Positions 8,695 through 17,462 are shown, numbered from the stretch's first letter. The stretch is 64,000 bases of DNA from RHLJ01 sp965247355 (GCA_965247355.1 OZ252011.1:2852001-2916000), one strand, 5' to 3'. A program made the numbers and translations. Notes: generated by a model from the sequence alone, not told the origin.

Positions 8695-9404
8695 TGGTAA
8701 ATTGTATTGTTATTGATGATGAACCTTTTGCGCGAAACTTACTTGAAGAATACATAAGTAAAGTCCCTTACCTCAATCTTCTGGGAAGTTTCTCCAGTGG
8801 CCTAAAAGCCCTGGAGCTTTTAAACTCACAGCCAGTCGATTTGATATTTCTGGATATTCAAATGCCCGAAATCAATGGTATTACCTTCTTAAAATCACTC
8901 AATGATAAACCAAATGTGATTTTTACTACCGCTTATGCCGAATTTGCTTTAGAAGGTTATGAGCTAAATGCGACTGACTACCTACTCAAACCTTTCGATT
9001 TTCCTCGTTTCCTGAAAGCAGTTGAAAAAGTAATCCCTGCAAATAATCAGGTTTCAGAAATTACTTCCACAGCTAAACGTCCTAAATACCTTTTCGTTAA
9101 GGACGGAATCTCGATGATCAAAATTACTCTTACCGATATTCAGTACATAAAAGGCTTAAAGGATTATGTTCAAATTTTCACGGCCGGCAAAAAAGTAACG
9201 AGCCTTCAAACACTTAAAGAACTTTCCGAAACTCTCCCTGAAGATTTGTTTTCAAGATCTCATAATTCCTATATCGTTGGTATGCAGCATATTGACTCGA
9301 TTAATAGAAATCAGATTAATATTCGGGATACTCAAATCCCAATAGGTGCGACCTTCAGGAAATCATTTATGGAATCATTAAAGAGAATCGGGCTTCCTGA
9401 ATAG
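8694..9404 (+). CDS. LytTR-family response regulator
   Basis: A 236-residue regulator. The receiver domain has the acidic pair in VIDDEPFAR, the phosphoacceptor Asp54 in IFLDIQMPE, the conserved Thr in VIFTTAYAEFA and the Lys in YLLKPFD. From about residue 130 a LytTR DNA-binding domain follows (FVKDGISMIKI...YIKGLKDYVQI...SRSHNSYIVGMQHI). The start overlaps the last base of the kinase stop, so the pair is translationally coupled. LytTR proteins bind promoter direct repeats; the target is not visible here. The gene converges with hemW (5 bases between stops). Confidence 0.93.
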   Translation: MVNCIVIDDEPFARNLLEEYISKVPYLNLLGSFSSGLKALELLNSQPVDLIFLDIQMPEINGITFLKSLNDKPNVIFTTAYAEFALEGYELNATDYLLKPFDFPRFLKAVEKVIPANNQVSEITSTAKRPKYLFVKDGISMIKITLTDIQYIKGLKDYVQIFTAGKKVTSLQTLKELSETLPEDLFSRSHNSYIVGMQHIDSINRNQINIRDTQIPIGATFRKSFMESLKRIGLPE

Positions 9405-9409
9405 ATTAT

Positions 9410-10546
9410 TTAGCTAAGTAAATCCAGCGTTATAGCATCGGCAATTTTTAATCCTTCTTTGGTTAGATGTAATTGCGACTCAGATAGTACTACTTTTCCT
9501 TCTTTTACTTTTCGATGCAGATATGCTTCCTGATTTGAATTGAATTTGAAATCATAACGCTTTTCCATCTTTATGAGATTTAGGCCCTCTACCGTTCGAA
9601 GTCCAAGCATAAGTCTTTCTTCAGCAAGATCTTTTTTGTTTAACTGTTCCAATTCATTTCGGCTACCCCATCCTTCATTGAGGTAAGACTTCAAATCAGG
9701 TTCATTATTCCACCGTTCAGCTGATTCATCCACGTTATTCCACCAAAAAGAATGAGCTCCGGGCCCAAGTCCCAGATAATTTTCATGCGACCAGTACGCA
9801 GAGTTATGCTTTGCTTCAAATCCTGGCTTGGCGAAGTTACTCACTTCATATTGATGGATACCCGCTTCAGCAAGTTTACCTTCGACCAGATCAAAATGAG
9901 TTGCTACCTGGTCATCTTCAGGTGGGACTATTCGGCCCAATTCCAGCTGTTTACCAAGGCGGGTTTTAGGTTCAATAGTTAATGAATAGGCTGATACATG
10001 TGGAGGTCTGAAACTGAGCAATTCATCAATGTCTTTCCGCAACATTTCTAACGTTTGATTTGGATTCCCATAAATTAAATCAACAGTGTAGGAGTTGATC
10101 CCGGAAGAACTTAATACCTCCATGCAATGTAACGCTTCTTCCCTTGAATGCGCCCTGTTCATAAAATTTAACAGCTGCTGATCGAAGGTTTGAACGCCCA
10201 TGCTTGCTCTTGTAACTCCTGCTGATCTGAGGCCTTCTAAGTACTCTTTTGATACATCATCCGGGTTCATTTCCAGTGTGACTTCTTCCAGACTCCGCTC
10301 AAAAACCTGATTGATCGCTTCTAAAATCTGTTCTATTTGTTTGGGAGATAAAAGTGATGGGGTTCCTCCTCCAAAGTAAATTGTCTTCACTTTATCAGAA
10401 GTGTATCTGGTATTCTTTTTTGAGTGTATTTCTCTGATAAGCGAATCAACAAACTGCTGTTTCTGATCCTGTCTGGTTACAAAATAAAAATCACAGTACG
10501 AGCAGGCTTGTTTACAAAATGGGATATGGAGATAAAGACCGCTCAT
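9410..10546 (-). CDS. hemW: radical SAM heme chaperone HemW
   Basis: HemW-family protein (older annotation: oxygen-independent coproporphyrinogen III oxidase-like) that delivers heme to respiratory enzymes. The radical SAM cluster is bound by Cys11, Cys15 and Cys18 in the CxxxCxxC motif near the N-terminus. IYFGGGTPSLL is the SAM-binding glycine motif, and VQTFDQQLLNFMNR and YSLTIEPKTRLGK are family-typical. The C-terminal winged-helix HemW domain ends at residue 378, a normal length. True coproporphyrinogen dehydrogenase HemN is longer and has an extra Cys in the N-terminal motif, so HemW is favoured. The gene follows the gamma-carbonic anhydrase gene on the same strand, separated by interleaved inverted repeats. 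Confidence 0.92.
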   Translation of the reverse strand: MSGLYLHIPFCKQACSYCDFYFVTRQDQKQQFVDSLIREIHSKKNTRYTSDKVKTIYFGGGTPSLLSPKQIEQILEAINQVFERSLEEVTLEMNPDDVSKEYLEGLRSAGVTRASMGVQTFDQQLLNFMNRAHSREEALHCMEVLSSSGINSYTVDLIYGNPNQTLEMLRKDIDELLSFRPPHVSAYSLTIEPKTRLGKQLELGRIVPPEDDQVATHFDLVEGKLAEAGIHQYEVSNFAKPGFEAKHNSAYWSHENYLGLGPGAHSFWWNNVDESAERWNNEPDLKSYLNEGWGSRNELEQLNKKDLAEERLMLGLRTVEGLNLIKMEKRYDFKFNSNQEAYLHRKVKEGKVVLSESQLHLTKEGLKIADAITLDLLS

Positions 10547-10555
10547 TTAATTAGA

Positions 10556-10596
10556 AATAGTTGAATTAGGAATAATTATTCAACTATTCCTAATTC
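10556..10596. repeat. two interleaved perfect 11-bp inverted repeats between the carbonic anhydrase gene and hemW
   Basis: Arm A (10556-10566) pairs perfectly with A' (10578-10588), and arm B (10563-10573) with B' (10586-10596). The order is A-B-A'-B', so the two stems either exclude each other or form a pseudoknot-like fold. The element lies between the stop of one minus-strand gene and the start of the next, where it could act as a terminator or attenuator. It is strongly A/T-rich. Confidence 0.6.
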
Positions 10597-10603
10597 GTAA
10601 TTC

Positions 10604-11152
10604 TCATCCTTCAGATTTATAGAATGGATTTTTTTCGTACTCGTCTTTACCCTGATAAGCACGACTATACTTCACATAATTCTGCGAATACTTTTTAATA
10701 GAGTCTATTTCCTCTTCTGATAATTTCCTAACTGGTTTGGCGGGAGAGCCCATGTATAAGTAGCCACTTTCCAATGTTTTGTTTGGTGGCACCAATGTTC
10801 CCGCAGCTATAATCACATCCGACTCTATTACCGCTTTATCTAAAATCGTAGCATTTATGCCTATAAGCACCCGGTCTTTGATGGTACAACCATGAATAAC
10901 TACACCGTGCCCAATGGTAACCTCATTTCCAATTTCTGTTGGACCTGTTTGATTCATAACGTGAATACATACATTGTCCTGAACATTACTACGATCGCCG
11001 ATGGTAATTTTGTTTACATCACCGCGGATGGTCACGTTAAACCAGGCACTGCTTTCTTCTCCCATGCTTACATCGCCAATGATGTCAGCGCTTTCCACTA
11101 CAAAAGCGCTAGGATGTATTTCCGGAGATTTACCTAAAAATTCTTTAATCAT
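10604..11152 (-). CDS. gamma-type carbonic anhydrase family protein
   Basis: A 182-residue left-handed beta-helix protein built from hexapeptide repeats (for example VTIRGDVNKITIGDRSNVQDNV, IGNEVTIGHGVVIHGCTI). Three His residues in the expected places (His64 in CIHVMNQ, His82 in IGHG, His87 in VIHG) form the metal site of gamma-carbonic anhydrases, so CO2 hydration is possible. Many members of this broad family have not been shown to be active. The family acts as trimers in the cytoplasm. The start ATG directly abuts the stop of the upstream DUF3667 gene, showing translational coupling. Confidence 0.9.
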   Translation of the reverse strand: MIKEFLGKSPEIHPSAFVVESADIIGDVSMGEESSAWFNVTIRGDVNKITIGDRSNVQDNVCIHVMNQTGPTEIGNEVTIGHGVVIHGCTIKDRVLIGINATILDKAVIESDVIIAAGTLVPPNKTLESGYLYMGSPAKPVRKLSEEEIDSIKKYSQNYVKYSRAYQGKDEYEKNPFYKSEG

Positions 11153-11911
11153 TTAACCCTCTAAAAAGATGAAAAAATATAAAGCTATAAATCCAACTAA
11201 AGCGATCATATACAAGATCATGATCCCAAATGTTTTGGCAATAGATTTTAACCAGCCTTGTTCAAAAGTTAATTTTAGATAAAGCACCATATAAATAAAG
11301 GTTGCTAATTGTGCGGGAGCACTTATTATCATAGCAACGATATCAATCCAGGTTTGCTCAAATCTATTATTCAGCCAAATAGTAAATAACTCTATCATTA
11401 AAAGTACAAACCAAATAGTATGGATATGAAATGATAATATTAAATACTCTACATAAAACGCCTTTCTTTTTCGATAAAAGAGCTTAGCAAAAAGCGCGAA
11501 AACAGGAACCATAAAAAAAAGCAAATACTGAATTACCGTTGCAAGGTCACCTACTGCGCCTTCATCATCGGAAAAATTGACAAAGAAAATTTGGTTGGTT
11601 TCAATTACCTGTACGAGCAAAAAGTACACAATACTAATCGATAGATATACTCTTAGGGGGGGCAGATATTGAGCTCTTTTACCTTCAATATATTCTTTTG
11701 TGACCTTACCTGGTTTTATAAAGAGCTCTTTTAGGGTTTTAAACCAACGATTATCCACGTTAAAAAGAGTTTCAACGGCATCTTCGAGAAAGAGTCTTAG
11801 TGGCAATTTAGTAGGCTGCAACTTTTGCCCGCAGTTTGAACAGAAGTTACCCCGTACTTCTGTACTACAGTTAAGACAAGTCCCTTCTTTTTGGATGACC
11901 GAATTACTCAT
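11153..11911 (-). CDS. DUF3667 membrane protein with N-terminal zinc ribbon
   Basis: A 252-residue protein beginning with two CxxC knuckles (CLNCSTEVRGNFCSNCG) that should form a zinc ribbon. The family core follows: LPLRLFLEDAVETLFN...FKTLKELFIKPGKVTKEYIEGKR...YLPPLRVYLSISIVYFLL. After it come four or five membrane helices up to the C-terminus. This is the DUF3667 pattern common in Bacteroidota; its function is unknown. ATG at 11911 is chosen over a GTG two codons upstream. Its stop touches the start of the carbonic anhydrase gene, so the two are probably co-transcribed. Confidence 0.88.
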   Translation of the reverse strand: MSNSVIQKEGTCLNCSTEVRGNFCSNCGQKLQPTKLPLRLFLEDAVETLFNVDNRWFKTLKELFIKPGKVTKEYIEGKRAQYLPPLRVYLSISIVYFLLVQVIETNQIFFVNFSDDEGAVGDLATVIQYLLFFMVPVFALFAKLFYRKRKAFYVEYLILSFHIHTIWFVLLMIELFTIWLNNRFEQTWIDIVAMIISAPAQLATFIYMVLYLKLTFEQGWLKSIAKTFGIMILYMIALVGFIALYFFIFLEG

Positions 11912-11919
11912 AATCACAA

Positions 11920-11956
11920 AATAAAAAAGGTTCCGATTGAAACAACCGGAACCTTT
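11920..11956 (-). terminator. intrinsic terminator after the DsbA-like lipoprotein gene
   Basis: A perfect 10-bp stem (AAAGGTTCCG at 11926-11935 with CGGAACCTTT at 11947-11956) and 11-base loop. Read on the minus strand, the stem runs into a T-rich tract, so it terminates the transcript of the gene ending at 11977. Confidence 0.8.
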
Positions 11957-11976
11957 GAAAATGTACGTTTAAAAAC

Positions 11977-12600
11977 TTAATCCATATACTGCTCAACTAT
12001 GGCTTTAAATGCTGGATATGATCCCGGATTATTCTCAATTTTATCACCATTTATAAAAAATGTTGGTGTAGAATTTACTCCAAGATCGCGGCCTTCGCGT
12101 CGATCAGCCATTACAATCCTGTTCATATCTGCAGAGTTCATGTCTTGCTGAAATTTTTGAACATCTAAATCGAGTGCCCGGGCATAGCCAATGAAAGTAG
12201 CTTCCGCGTTCCCTCTTGACCACTGCTCCTGCCCTGCAAAAATCATATCATGCATTTCCTTGTATTTCCCCTGAACACGTGCCGCTTCTGCTGATCTTGC
12301 AGCTAAATGTGCATATGGATGCATGCTTAATGGAAAATGCTTGTACGTAACTTTGATATCATCACCAAAATCCTGTTTTAATTGATTTACAAATGGAACG
12401 AAAACTTTACATGCCGGGCATTGATAATCACTGAATTTAACTAAATGAACTTTAGCTTCTACAGGTTGACCCGTTTCTGCAGAAGCCGTTGATGATTGAG
12501 GTACTACAGGGGTTTCGGTTTTATTTTCAGGTGATTTTTCACACGCCAATCCGATTGCAACGATGACAATCAGTAAATTGAAAAATGAGTTACTCTTCAT
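11977..12600 (-). CDS. DsbA-like thioredoxin-fold lipoprotein
   Basis: A 207-residue lipoprotein: a hydrophobic signal segment is followed by the lipobox GLAC with the acylated Cys20. After a Ser/Thr/Pro-rich spacer, the thioredoxin fold has the redox motif C61-P-A-C64 in SDYQCPACKVF. KHFPLSMHPYAHLAARSAEAAR and the cis-Pro region NSTPTFFINGDKI are typical of the Thioredoxin_4/DsbA group, which oxidises or isomerises disulfides of exported proteins. It is therefore expected to sit in the periplasm, tethered to a membrane. It lies 15 bases downstream of the cysteine desulfurase gene on the same strand. Confidence 0.88.
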   Translation of the reverse strand: MKSNSFFNLLIVIVAIGLACEKSPENKTETPVVPQSSTASAETGQPVEAKVHLVKFSDYQCPACKVFVPFVNQLKQDFGDDIKVTYKHFPLSMHPYAHLAARSAEAARVQGKYKEMHDMIFAGQEQWSRGNAEATFIGYARALDLDVQKFQQDMNSADMNRIVMADRREGRDLGVNSTPTFFINGDKIENNPGSYPAFKAIVEQYMD

Positions 12601-12615
12601 GGATCTTTATGATTT

Positions 12616-13782
12616 TTAGCTTTGAGTAGCCGTTTTCGGCCTTCTTACTTTATTAAAATGTCTTTTTAAGATAGTATCTATTTTAGCAATAATCTCATCC
12701 AGGTGATCTTCTTTTACATTCTTTCCGAATGAAAATCGCACAAATTCTCTGGCTTCTTCATCTGTCCTGCCAAGGGCTTTCATGGTCCGGTTTGGTTTAT
12801 CACTTCCGACCTGACACGCACTTCCAGTCGAAATTGCCAAACCTGCCTGATTACATTCCAGCATCAAAAACTGGCCTTCTATTCCCGGAAAACGAATTCC
12901 CAAAATAAAGGGAGACTCATTACCTGAACTACCCTCAATTATAAATTTATGTTCAAAAGCAGATAGTTTCCTTACCAATTCTGATTTGATGTTGGTAATC
13001 CTCAGGAACTCATTCGTTAATAATTCTGCACCTTCTTTAGCAGCGGTGGCAAAAGCGGCCATGCCCGGAACATTGTCGGTTCCTGTTTTCAACTTCTTTT
13101 TTTGCTGATTTTGCTCAAGGAATGGCTCCCATTCGGTTTCGGGATTTATCCAGACTGCACCTACTCCTTTCGGTCCATATATTTTATGAGCGGAGATTGA
13201 AAGAGCATCAATGTTTAAATCAATCACATCCACAGCAATTTTACAAAAGCTCTGAACTGCATCGGTATGAAATAAAATGTCTTTGGATTGCAGAAACTTA
13301 CCTATCTCTTTAATGGGCTGAATGGTTCCTATTTCGGAATTTATATGCTGGATTGATACCAAAACTGTCTCATCGTTAACCAGTTTTTTTAGCTCTTCGA
13401 TTTGAACTCTTCCGGTTTTATCTACTCCCAGCCAGCTTACTTTATACCCTTCCTGCTCCAGCTTTTTGAAGATATCCCTAACAGAAGCATGTTCTATTTC
13501 TGTAGTAATTATATGTTTTCCCGGTTTTTTACATCCATCCAGTAAAGCCTGAATTGCCAGAAAGTTCGAATCAGAAGCACCGGAAGTAAAGTGAATATCT
13601 TTTGCCTCTGCATTTAATGTTTTAGCAATCGTTTTTGCAGATGCTTCTTTTATTTGCTTCGCTGAAGAGCCTGTATCATGGAGACTACTAGCATTTCCAT
13701 AATAATGCTTGGCTACATTCACATATACCTCCAGCGCCTTATCGCTCATTGGGGTTGTAGCAGCATAATCAAGGTAGATCAT
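12616..13782 (-). CDS. cysteine desulfurase (NifS/IscS family)
   Basis: A 388-residue PLP enzyme that takes sulfur from L-cysteine, leaving alanine. The PLP lysine is Lys200 in ISAHKIYGPKG, the catalytic Cys is Cys323 in STGSACQ, and YLDYAATTP and the QHINSEIGT segment are class V aminotransferase hallmarks. The gene is divergent from nadC and nadA, with 80 bases between. In several bacteria, for example Bacillus subtilis, a NifS paralogue sits beside the nad genes and serves the Fe-S cluster of NadA. The same role is likely here but is inferred from position. No other Fe-S assembly gene (iscU, sufBCD) is in the window. Confidence 0.92.
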   Translation of the reverse strand: MIYLDYAATTPMSDKALEVYVNVAKHYYGNASSLHDTGSSAKQIKEASAKTIAKTLNAEAKDIHFTSGASDSNFLAIQALLDGCKKPGKHIITTEIEHASVRDIFKKLEQEGYKVSWLGVDKTGRVQIEELKKLVNDETVLVSIQHINSEIGTIQPIKEIGKFLQSKDILFHTDAVQSFCKIAVDVIDLNIDALSISAHKIYGPKGVGAVWINPETEWEPFLEQNQQKKKLKTGTDNVPGMAAFATAAKEGAELLTNEFLRITNIKSELVRKLSAFEHKFIIEGSSGNESPFILGIRFPGIEGQFLMLECNQAGLAISTGSACQVGSDKPNRTMKALGRTDEEAREFVRFSFGKNVKEDHLDEIIAKIDTILKRHFNKVRRPKTATQS

Positions 13783-13862
13783 TTATATCGCTCTTCTGAT
13801 TTTAAAACTGTATCTTTAACGCCCTTGAAAATAGCCAAAATCAAGCAGGCAAGCACTTTTTC

Positions 13863-14693
13863 ATGAATAAACTTTGGTTTAAAAAAATTATCCGTAAAGC
13901 TCTTGAAGAAGACTTAGGAATGGGTGACTTAACAACCAATTCCATCTTGACACAAGATACATTTTCGACAGGTACATTTACCGCGAAAGCAGACGGTGTA
14001 CTATCGGGACTGGATTGCATTAGTTTGGTGTATGAAGAACTTGATGGAGCTGTTTCTGTAGAGTTATTAAAAAAGGATGGAGACTCGGTTACAAAAGGCG
14101 AACTTATTGCAAAAGTTGAAGGCCCGGTTCGCACCTTACTTTCCGGAGAGCGCGTGATTTTGAATTTGATTCAGCACATGAGCGGCATTTCAACGTCAAC
14201 TCATGAGATTGTTTCATTACTAAATGATGACTCCATCACCATAGCAGATACACGTAAAACTTTGCCGGGATTACGGGCTTTACAAAAGTATGCAGTCACT
14301 TCTGGTGGAGGTAAAAATCATAGGTTTCGTTTAGATGACGGTGTGATGATCAAAGACAATCACATTAAAGCGGCAGGAAGTATTTCAAAAGCTGTTGAAA
14401 TGGTTCGGTCGAATATTGGTCACATGGTCAAAATTGAAGTAGAAACGGAAACAAAAGATCAGGTGTTGGAAGCTGTGGAGTCGGGAGCTGATGTTATCAT
14501 GTTGGATAACCGGAACCCTGAAGAAGTAAAAGAGTTTGTATCAATGATTCCTGATGGAATTATTGTGGAAGTATCGGGAGGTATTACTCCCGGGAATATT
14601 GCGAGCTACAAAGGTTGTGGAGCGCATGTTATTTCACTGGGTTGGTTAACCCATTCAGTGAAAGCATTGGATATTAGTTTTAATTTGAGTTGA
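13863..14693 (+). CDS. nadC: nicotinate-nucleotide pyrophosphorylase (quinolinate phosphoribosyltransferase)
   Basis: Converts quinolinate and PRPP to nicotinate mononucleotide, CO2 and diphosphate in de novo NAD synthesis. The family signatures are present in order: ALEEDLGMGDLTT at the N-terminus, LSGERVILNLIQHMSGIST, the DTRKTLPGLRALQKYAV region with quinolinate-binding residues, GGGKNHRFRLDDGVMIKDNH, EVETETKDQ and MLDNRNPE, VEVSGGIT. The length of 276 residues is normal. ATG at 13863 is the only reasonable start. It is followed by nadA about 120 bases downstream on the same strand. Confidence 0.96.
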   Translation: MNKLWFKKIIRKALEEDLGMGDLTTNSILTQDTFSTGTFTAKADGVLSGLDCISLVYEELDGAVSVELLKKDGDSVTKGELIAKVEGPVRTLLSGERVILNLIQHMSGISTSTHEIVSLLNDDSITIADTRKTLPGLRALQKYAVTSGGGKNHRFRLDDGVMIKDNHIKAAGSISKAVEMVRSNIGHMVKIEVETETKDQVLEAVESGADVIMLDNRNPEEVKEFVSMIPDGIIVEVSGGITPGNIASYKGCGAHVISLGWLTHSVKALDISFNLS

Positions 14694-14814
14694 TTACTTA
14701 AATACGAATCAATAATGTAATTTAGAGCTGTCATTCCTGGATTAATAAGGAATCTTGATCTGTTATAAAACTCAAGATGCTGAAACAAATTCAGCGTGAC
14801 CTATTTTGAAAATT

Positions 14815-15924
14815 ATGGATGTACTAGACATTTTAGAAATTGAATCAGAAGTATCGCTACCGAAGCGATATAGCGAGCTTTCTGTTCAGGAGATGGAAGC
14901 GCGGGTAAAAGAGATTAAAGAAAAGTTCGGGGATCGTTTATTTATTCCGGGTCATCATTACCAAAAAGACGAAGTAATCCAATTCGCCGATGCCCGCGGA
15001 GATTCCCTCCAACTCGCCAGAATTTGTGCCAAACTTCCTGAAGCTGAGTTTATCGTTTTCTGCGGAGTTCACTTCATGGCAGAAACTGCTGATATGCTTA
15101 CTGGTCTAAATCAAAAAGTAATTTTACCGGATATGCGCGCCGGTTGTTCGATGGCAGATATGGCCGATATCGACCAGACTGAAAAAGGTTGGGAAAAAAT
15201 GCAGAAAATCTGGGGAGATACTATTCTGCCTCTTACCTATGTGAATTCTACTGCAGCTATCAAAGGATTTGTGGGCAAAAACGGCGGCGCTTGTGTGACA
15301 TCAGGAAATGCCAAGAAAATGGTGAAATGGGCCTTTACTCAAAAAGAACGAATTCTGTTTTTACCCGATCAACATCTTGGAAGAAATACCGCCTATGATT
15401 TAGGAATTCCACTTGAACAAATGGCGGTTTATGCACCTCTTACTCAGACTTTTGAATATGAAGGTGAATGGGAAGATGTAAAGGTAATCCTCTGGAAAGG
15501 TCACTGCTCAGTACACGAGAAATTCAATGTTCAGCACATCGAAAATCTCCGTAAAACTCAACCGGATATGAATATCATCGTTCATCCGGAATGTACCTAT
15601 GAAGTAGTTCGCGCTTCAGATTATAACGGCTCTACTAACTTCATTATCAAAACGATTGAAGCTGCTCCTGCAGGAAGTAAATGGGCAATAGGAACAGAAA
15701 TGAATTTGGTTAACCGAATTGCAGATGAACATCCTGATAAAGAGATCGTTTCCTTAAATCCATTTATGTGTCCTTGCCTGACAATGAACAGGATTGATCT
15801 TCCTCACTTACTTTGGAGCCTTGAAAAGCTGGAAGAGGGCGAAGTGGTCAATCAGATTACTGTGTCTGAGGAAATCACTAAAAACGCTGTACTTTCCTTG
15901 GAGAGGATGCTGGAGCGAAGTTAG
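14815..15924 (+). CDS. nadA: quinolinate synthase
   Basis: Condenses iminoaspartate with dihydroxyacetone phosphate to quinolinate using a [4Fe-4S] cluster. Cluster-binding Cys residues are recognisable in FCGVHFMAETA, HPECTYEV and MCPCLTMNRI. LFIPGHHYQKDEV, GDSLQLA and YVNSTAAIKG are substrate and family signatures. The ATG at 14815 is used; a TTG three codons upstream (14806) is possible, and neither has a clear ribosome binding site. nadB (L-aspartate oxidase), which would supply iminoaspartate, is not in the window. A strong hairpin follows the gene. Confidence 0.95.
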   Translation: MDVLDILEIESEVSLPKRYSELSVQEMEARVKEIKEKFGDRLFIPGHHYQKDEVIQFADARGDSLQLARICAKLPEAEFIVFCGVHFMAETADMLTGLNQKVILPDMRAGCSMADMADIDQTEKGWEKMQKIWGDTILPLTYVNSTAAIKGFVGKNGGACVTSGNAKKMVKWAFTQKERILFLPDQHLGRNTAYDLGIPLEQMAVYAPLTQTFEYEGEWEDVKVILWKGHCSVHEKFNVQHIENLRKTQPDMNIIVHPECTYEVVRASDYNGSTNFIIKTIEAAPAGSKWAIGTEMNLVNRIADEHPDKEIVSLNPFMCPCLTMNRIDLPHLLWSLEKLEEGEVVNQITVSEEITKNAVLSLERMLERS

Positions 15925-15925
15925 G

Positions 15926-15964
15926 AGCAAGGTTAATTCATGAATTAACCCTGCTACGATTTTT
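15926..15964 (+). terminator. intrinsic terminator after nadA
   Basis: A perfect 20-base palindrome (15931-15950, GGTTAATTCATGAATTAACC), extended by AGCA/TGCT arms across one mismatch, is followed by ACGATTTTT. The stem lies two bases past the nadA stop codon. Confidence 0.75.
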
Positions 15965-16042
15965 GTCCCTTAATCCTTTCTTTATTTGTTATAGGTGTGA
16001 AAAAGCTACATTCAACAATCACCTAATTAAAGGAACAGAACT

Positions 16043-16414
16043 ATGACAAATTTAGAAAGAGCTTATCACATCTATGAACTCATGGGCGAAGGAAAACTCC
16101 TTGATGCCTTTGACATGTATTACCACGATGATATTGTTAAAGTAGAAGGCAACGGAGATATAGTAGAAGGAAAAGCTGCCAATCGTGAGTTCCAGGTACA
16201 ATGGCTGGAAAGTTTGGAAAAGATTCATAACGCGGGAATTACTGCCGCTTCTGAAGACTCAAACAATGGTAAAGTACTGATGGAATCCTGGATCGATGCC
16301 TCATTCAAAGGCGGGGGCCGAATGAAAATTGAAGAAGTAGAAGTTCAAACCTGGAAAGATGGAAAAATTACCCATATCAGATTCTATTACGATTCTGCCA
16401 AGATGGGCGGGTAA
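16043..16414 (+). CDS. SnoaL/NTF2-like fold protein
   Basis: A 123-residue cytosolic protein with the NTF2/SnoaL alpha+beta pattern: an N-terminal helix (ERAYHIYELMGEGKLLDAFDMYY), then HDDIVKVEGNGDIVEGKAANREF and four or five strands ending WKDGKITHIRFYYD. Such proteins are small enzymes or ligand-binding modules with a deep pocket, so a specific function cannot be given. The AAGGA eleven bases upstream of the ATG supports the start. It stands alone between the nadA terminator and a hairpin at 16436-16473. Confidence 0.8.
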   Translation: MTNLERAYHIYELMGEGKLLDAFDMYYHDDIVKVEGNGDIVEGKAANREFQVQWLESLEKIHNAGITAASEDSNNGKVLMESWIDASFKGGGRMKIEEVEVQTWKDGKITHIRFYYDSAKMGG

Positions 16415-16435
16415 TTTCTATTTGTTTATTTTTTA

Positions 16436-16473
16436 AAAAGTCATTCTGAGGATACTTTCGAAGAATGACTTTT
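16436..16473 (+). terminator. terminator-like hairpin made from a dispersed repeat
   Basis: A perfect 12-bp stem (AAAAGTCATTCT at 16436-16447 and AGAATGACTTTT at 16462-16473) around a 14-base loop, followed by ATTTTCTTTCC. The core TCATTCTGAGGATACTTTCGAAGAAT recurs in the element at 17858-17928. Confidence 0.7.
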
Positions 16474-16509
16474 ATTTTCTTTCCTTCTTCTTTTTTATTT
16501 CATTGAAGA

Positions 16510-17451
16510 ATGAAACCAACCACATTCTTAACCTCTCTACTTTTCACTTTTGTACTTTTAAATTGTACATCTAATAAAATTGAGCCGGTATCCTCTTCAA
16601 ATCAATACATCACAGTCCTCGGTATCGCACAGGACGCGGGCTTTCCTCAGGCAGGGTGTAATAAAGCAAACTGTACCCAATATTGGCTGGGAAATGAAGA
16701 AAGAAGACATGCTACCACTTTAGGCTTAGTTGATAAAGAGTCCGGTCAAATCTGGATGTTTGAGGCTACCCCGGATTTTAAAGACCAGCTTCATGAGCTT
16801 ACCTCTTCAACAAAGATCCCGGATTTATCGGGAATCTTTCTTACTCACGCACATATCGGGCACTATTCAGGATTAATGAATCTGGGACATGAGGTAATGG
16901 GTGCTTCCGGGGTGCCCGTGTATACTATGCCAAGAATGAATTTATTTCTCCATGAAAATGGTCCCTGGGATCAACTAGTTAGATATGAGAATATTGAACT
17001 CATCAACCAAAGAGAAGATTCAACCATTATTATTTCAGATAACCTCTCCGTAACTCCGTTTCTGGTTCCTCACCGGGATGAATATTCAGAAACGGTCGGC
17101 TACAGAATTGAATCACTCAATACAAAAGTATTGTTTATTCCAGACATCAATAAATGGGATATCTGGAAACGAAGTATTACCGAAGAAATATCAAAAGTAG
17201 ATTATGCTTTTCTGGATGCAACTTTTTTTGATCAGGATGAACTCCCAAATCGTGATATGAGAGACATTCCACATCCTTTTGTGGAAGAAAGTCTGGAACT
17301 TTTCAGTGAGCTGCCCGAATCTGAACGGGCTAAAATTATCTTCATTCATTTTAACCATACCAATCCTTTGATTTTGAATAGCATGGAGCGAAAACAGATT
17401 GAAAACCTCGGATATAAAGTGGCTTTTGAAGGGATGAGGCTTGAACTGTAA
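16510..17451 (+). CDS. PqqB-like MBL-fold hydrolase, lipoprotein
   Basis: A 313-residue protein with a signal segment ending in the lipobox LLNC (Cys19), so probably membrane-anchored in the periplasm. The fold is a metallo-beta-lactamase: FLTHAHIGHYSGL gives the HxHxxH metal motif, VPHRDEYSETVGYRI and LFIPDINKW follow, and IFIHFNHTNPL is near the C-terminus. ITVLGIAQDAGFPQAGC and the order of motifs resemble PqqB, but no PQQ biosynthesis gene is nearby and PqqB is normally not a lipoprotein. The substrate is therefore unknown. It is 11 bases ahead of the VOC-family gene and may share its transcript. Confidence 0.8.
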   Translation: MKPTTFLTSLLFTFVLLNCTSNKIEPVSSSNQYITVLGIAQDAGFPQAGCNKANCTQYWLGNEERRHATTLGLVDKESGQIWMFEATPDFKDQLHELTSSTKIPDLSGIFLTHAHIGHYSGLMNLGHEVMGASGVPVYTMPRMNLFLHENGPWDQLVRYENIELINQREDSTIIISDNLSVTPFLVPHRDEYSETVGYRIESLNTKVLFIPDINKWDIWKRSITEEISKVDYAFLDATFFDQDELPNRDMRDIPHPFVEESLELFSELPESERAKIIFIHFNHTNPLILNSMERKQIENLGYKVAFEGMRLEL

Positions 17452-17462
17452 AAACCATCATA

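Noticed and set aside
9410..10546. Coproporphyrinogen III dehydrogenase hemN
   Set aside because: The length, the CxxxCxxC motif without the extra Cys and the short C-terminus fit HemW.
16510..17451. pqqB of a PQQ biosynthesis cluster
   Set aside because: No pqqA, pqqC, pqqD or pqqE is nearby and the protein carries a lipoprotein signal.
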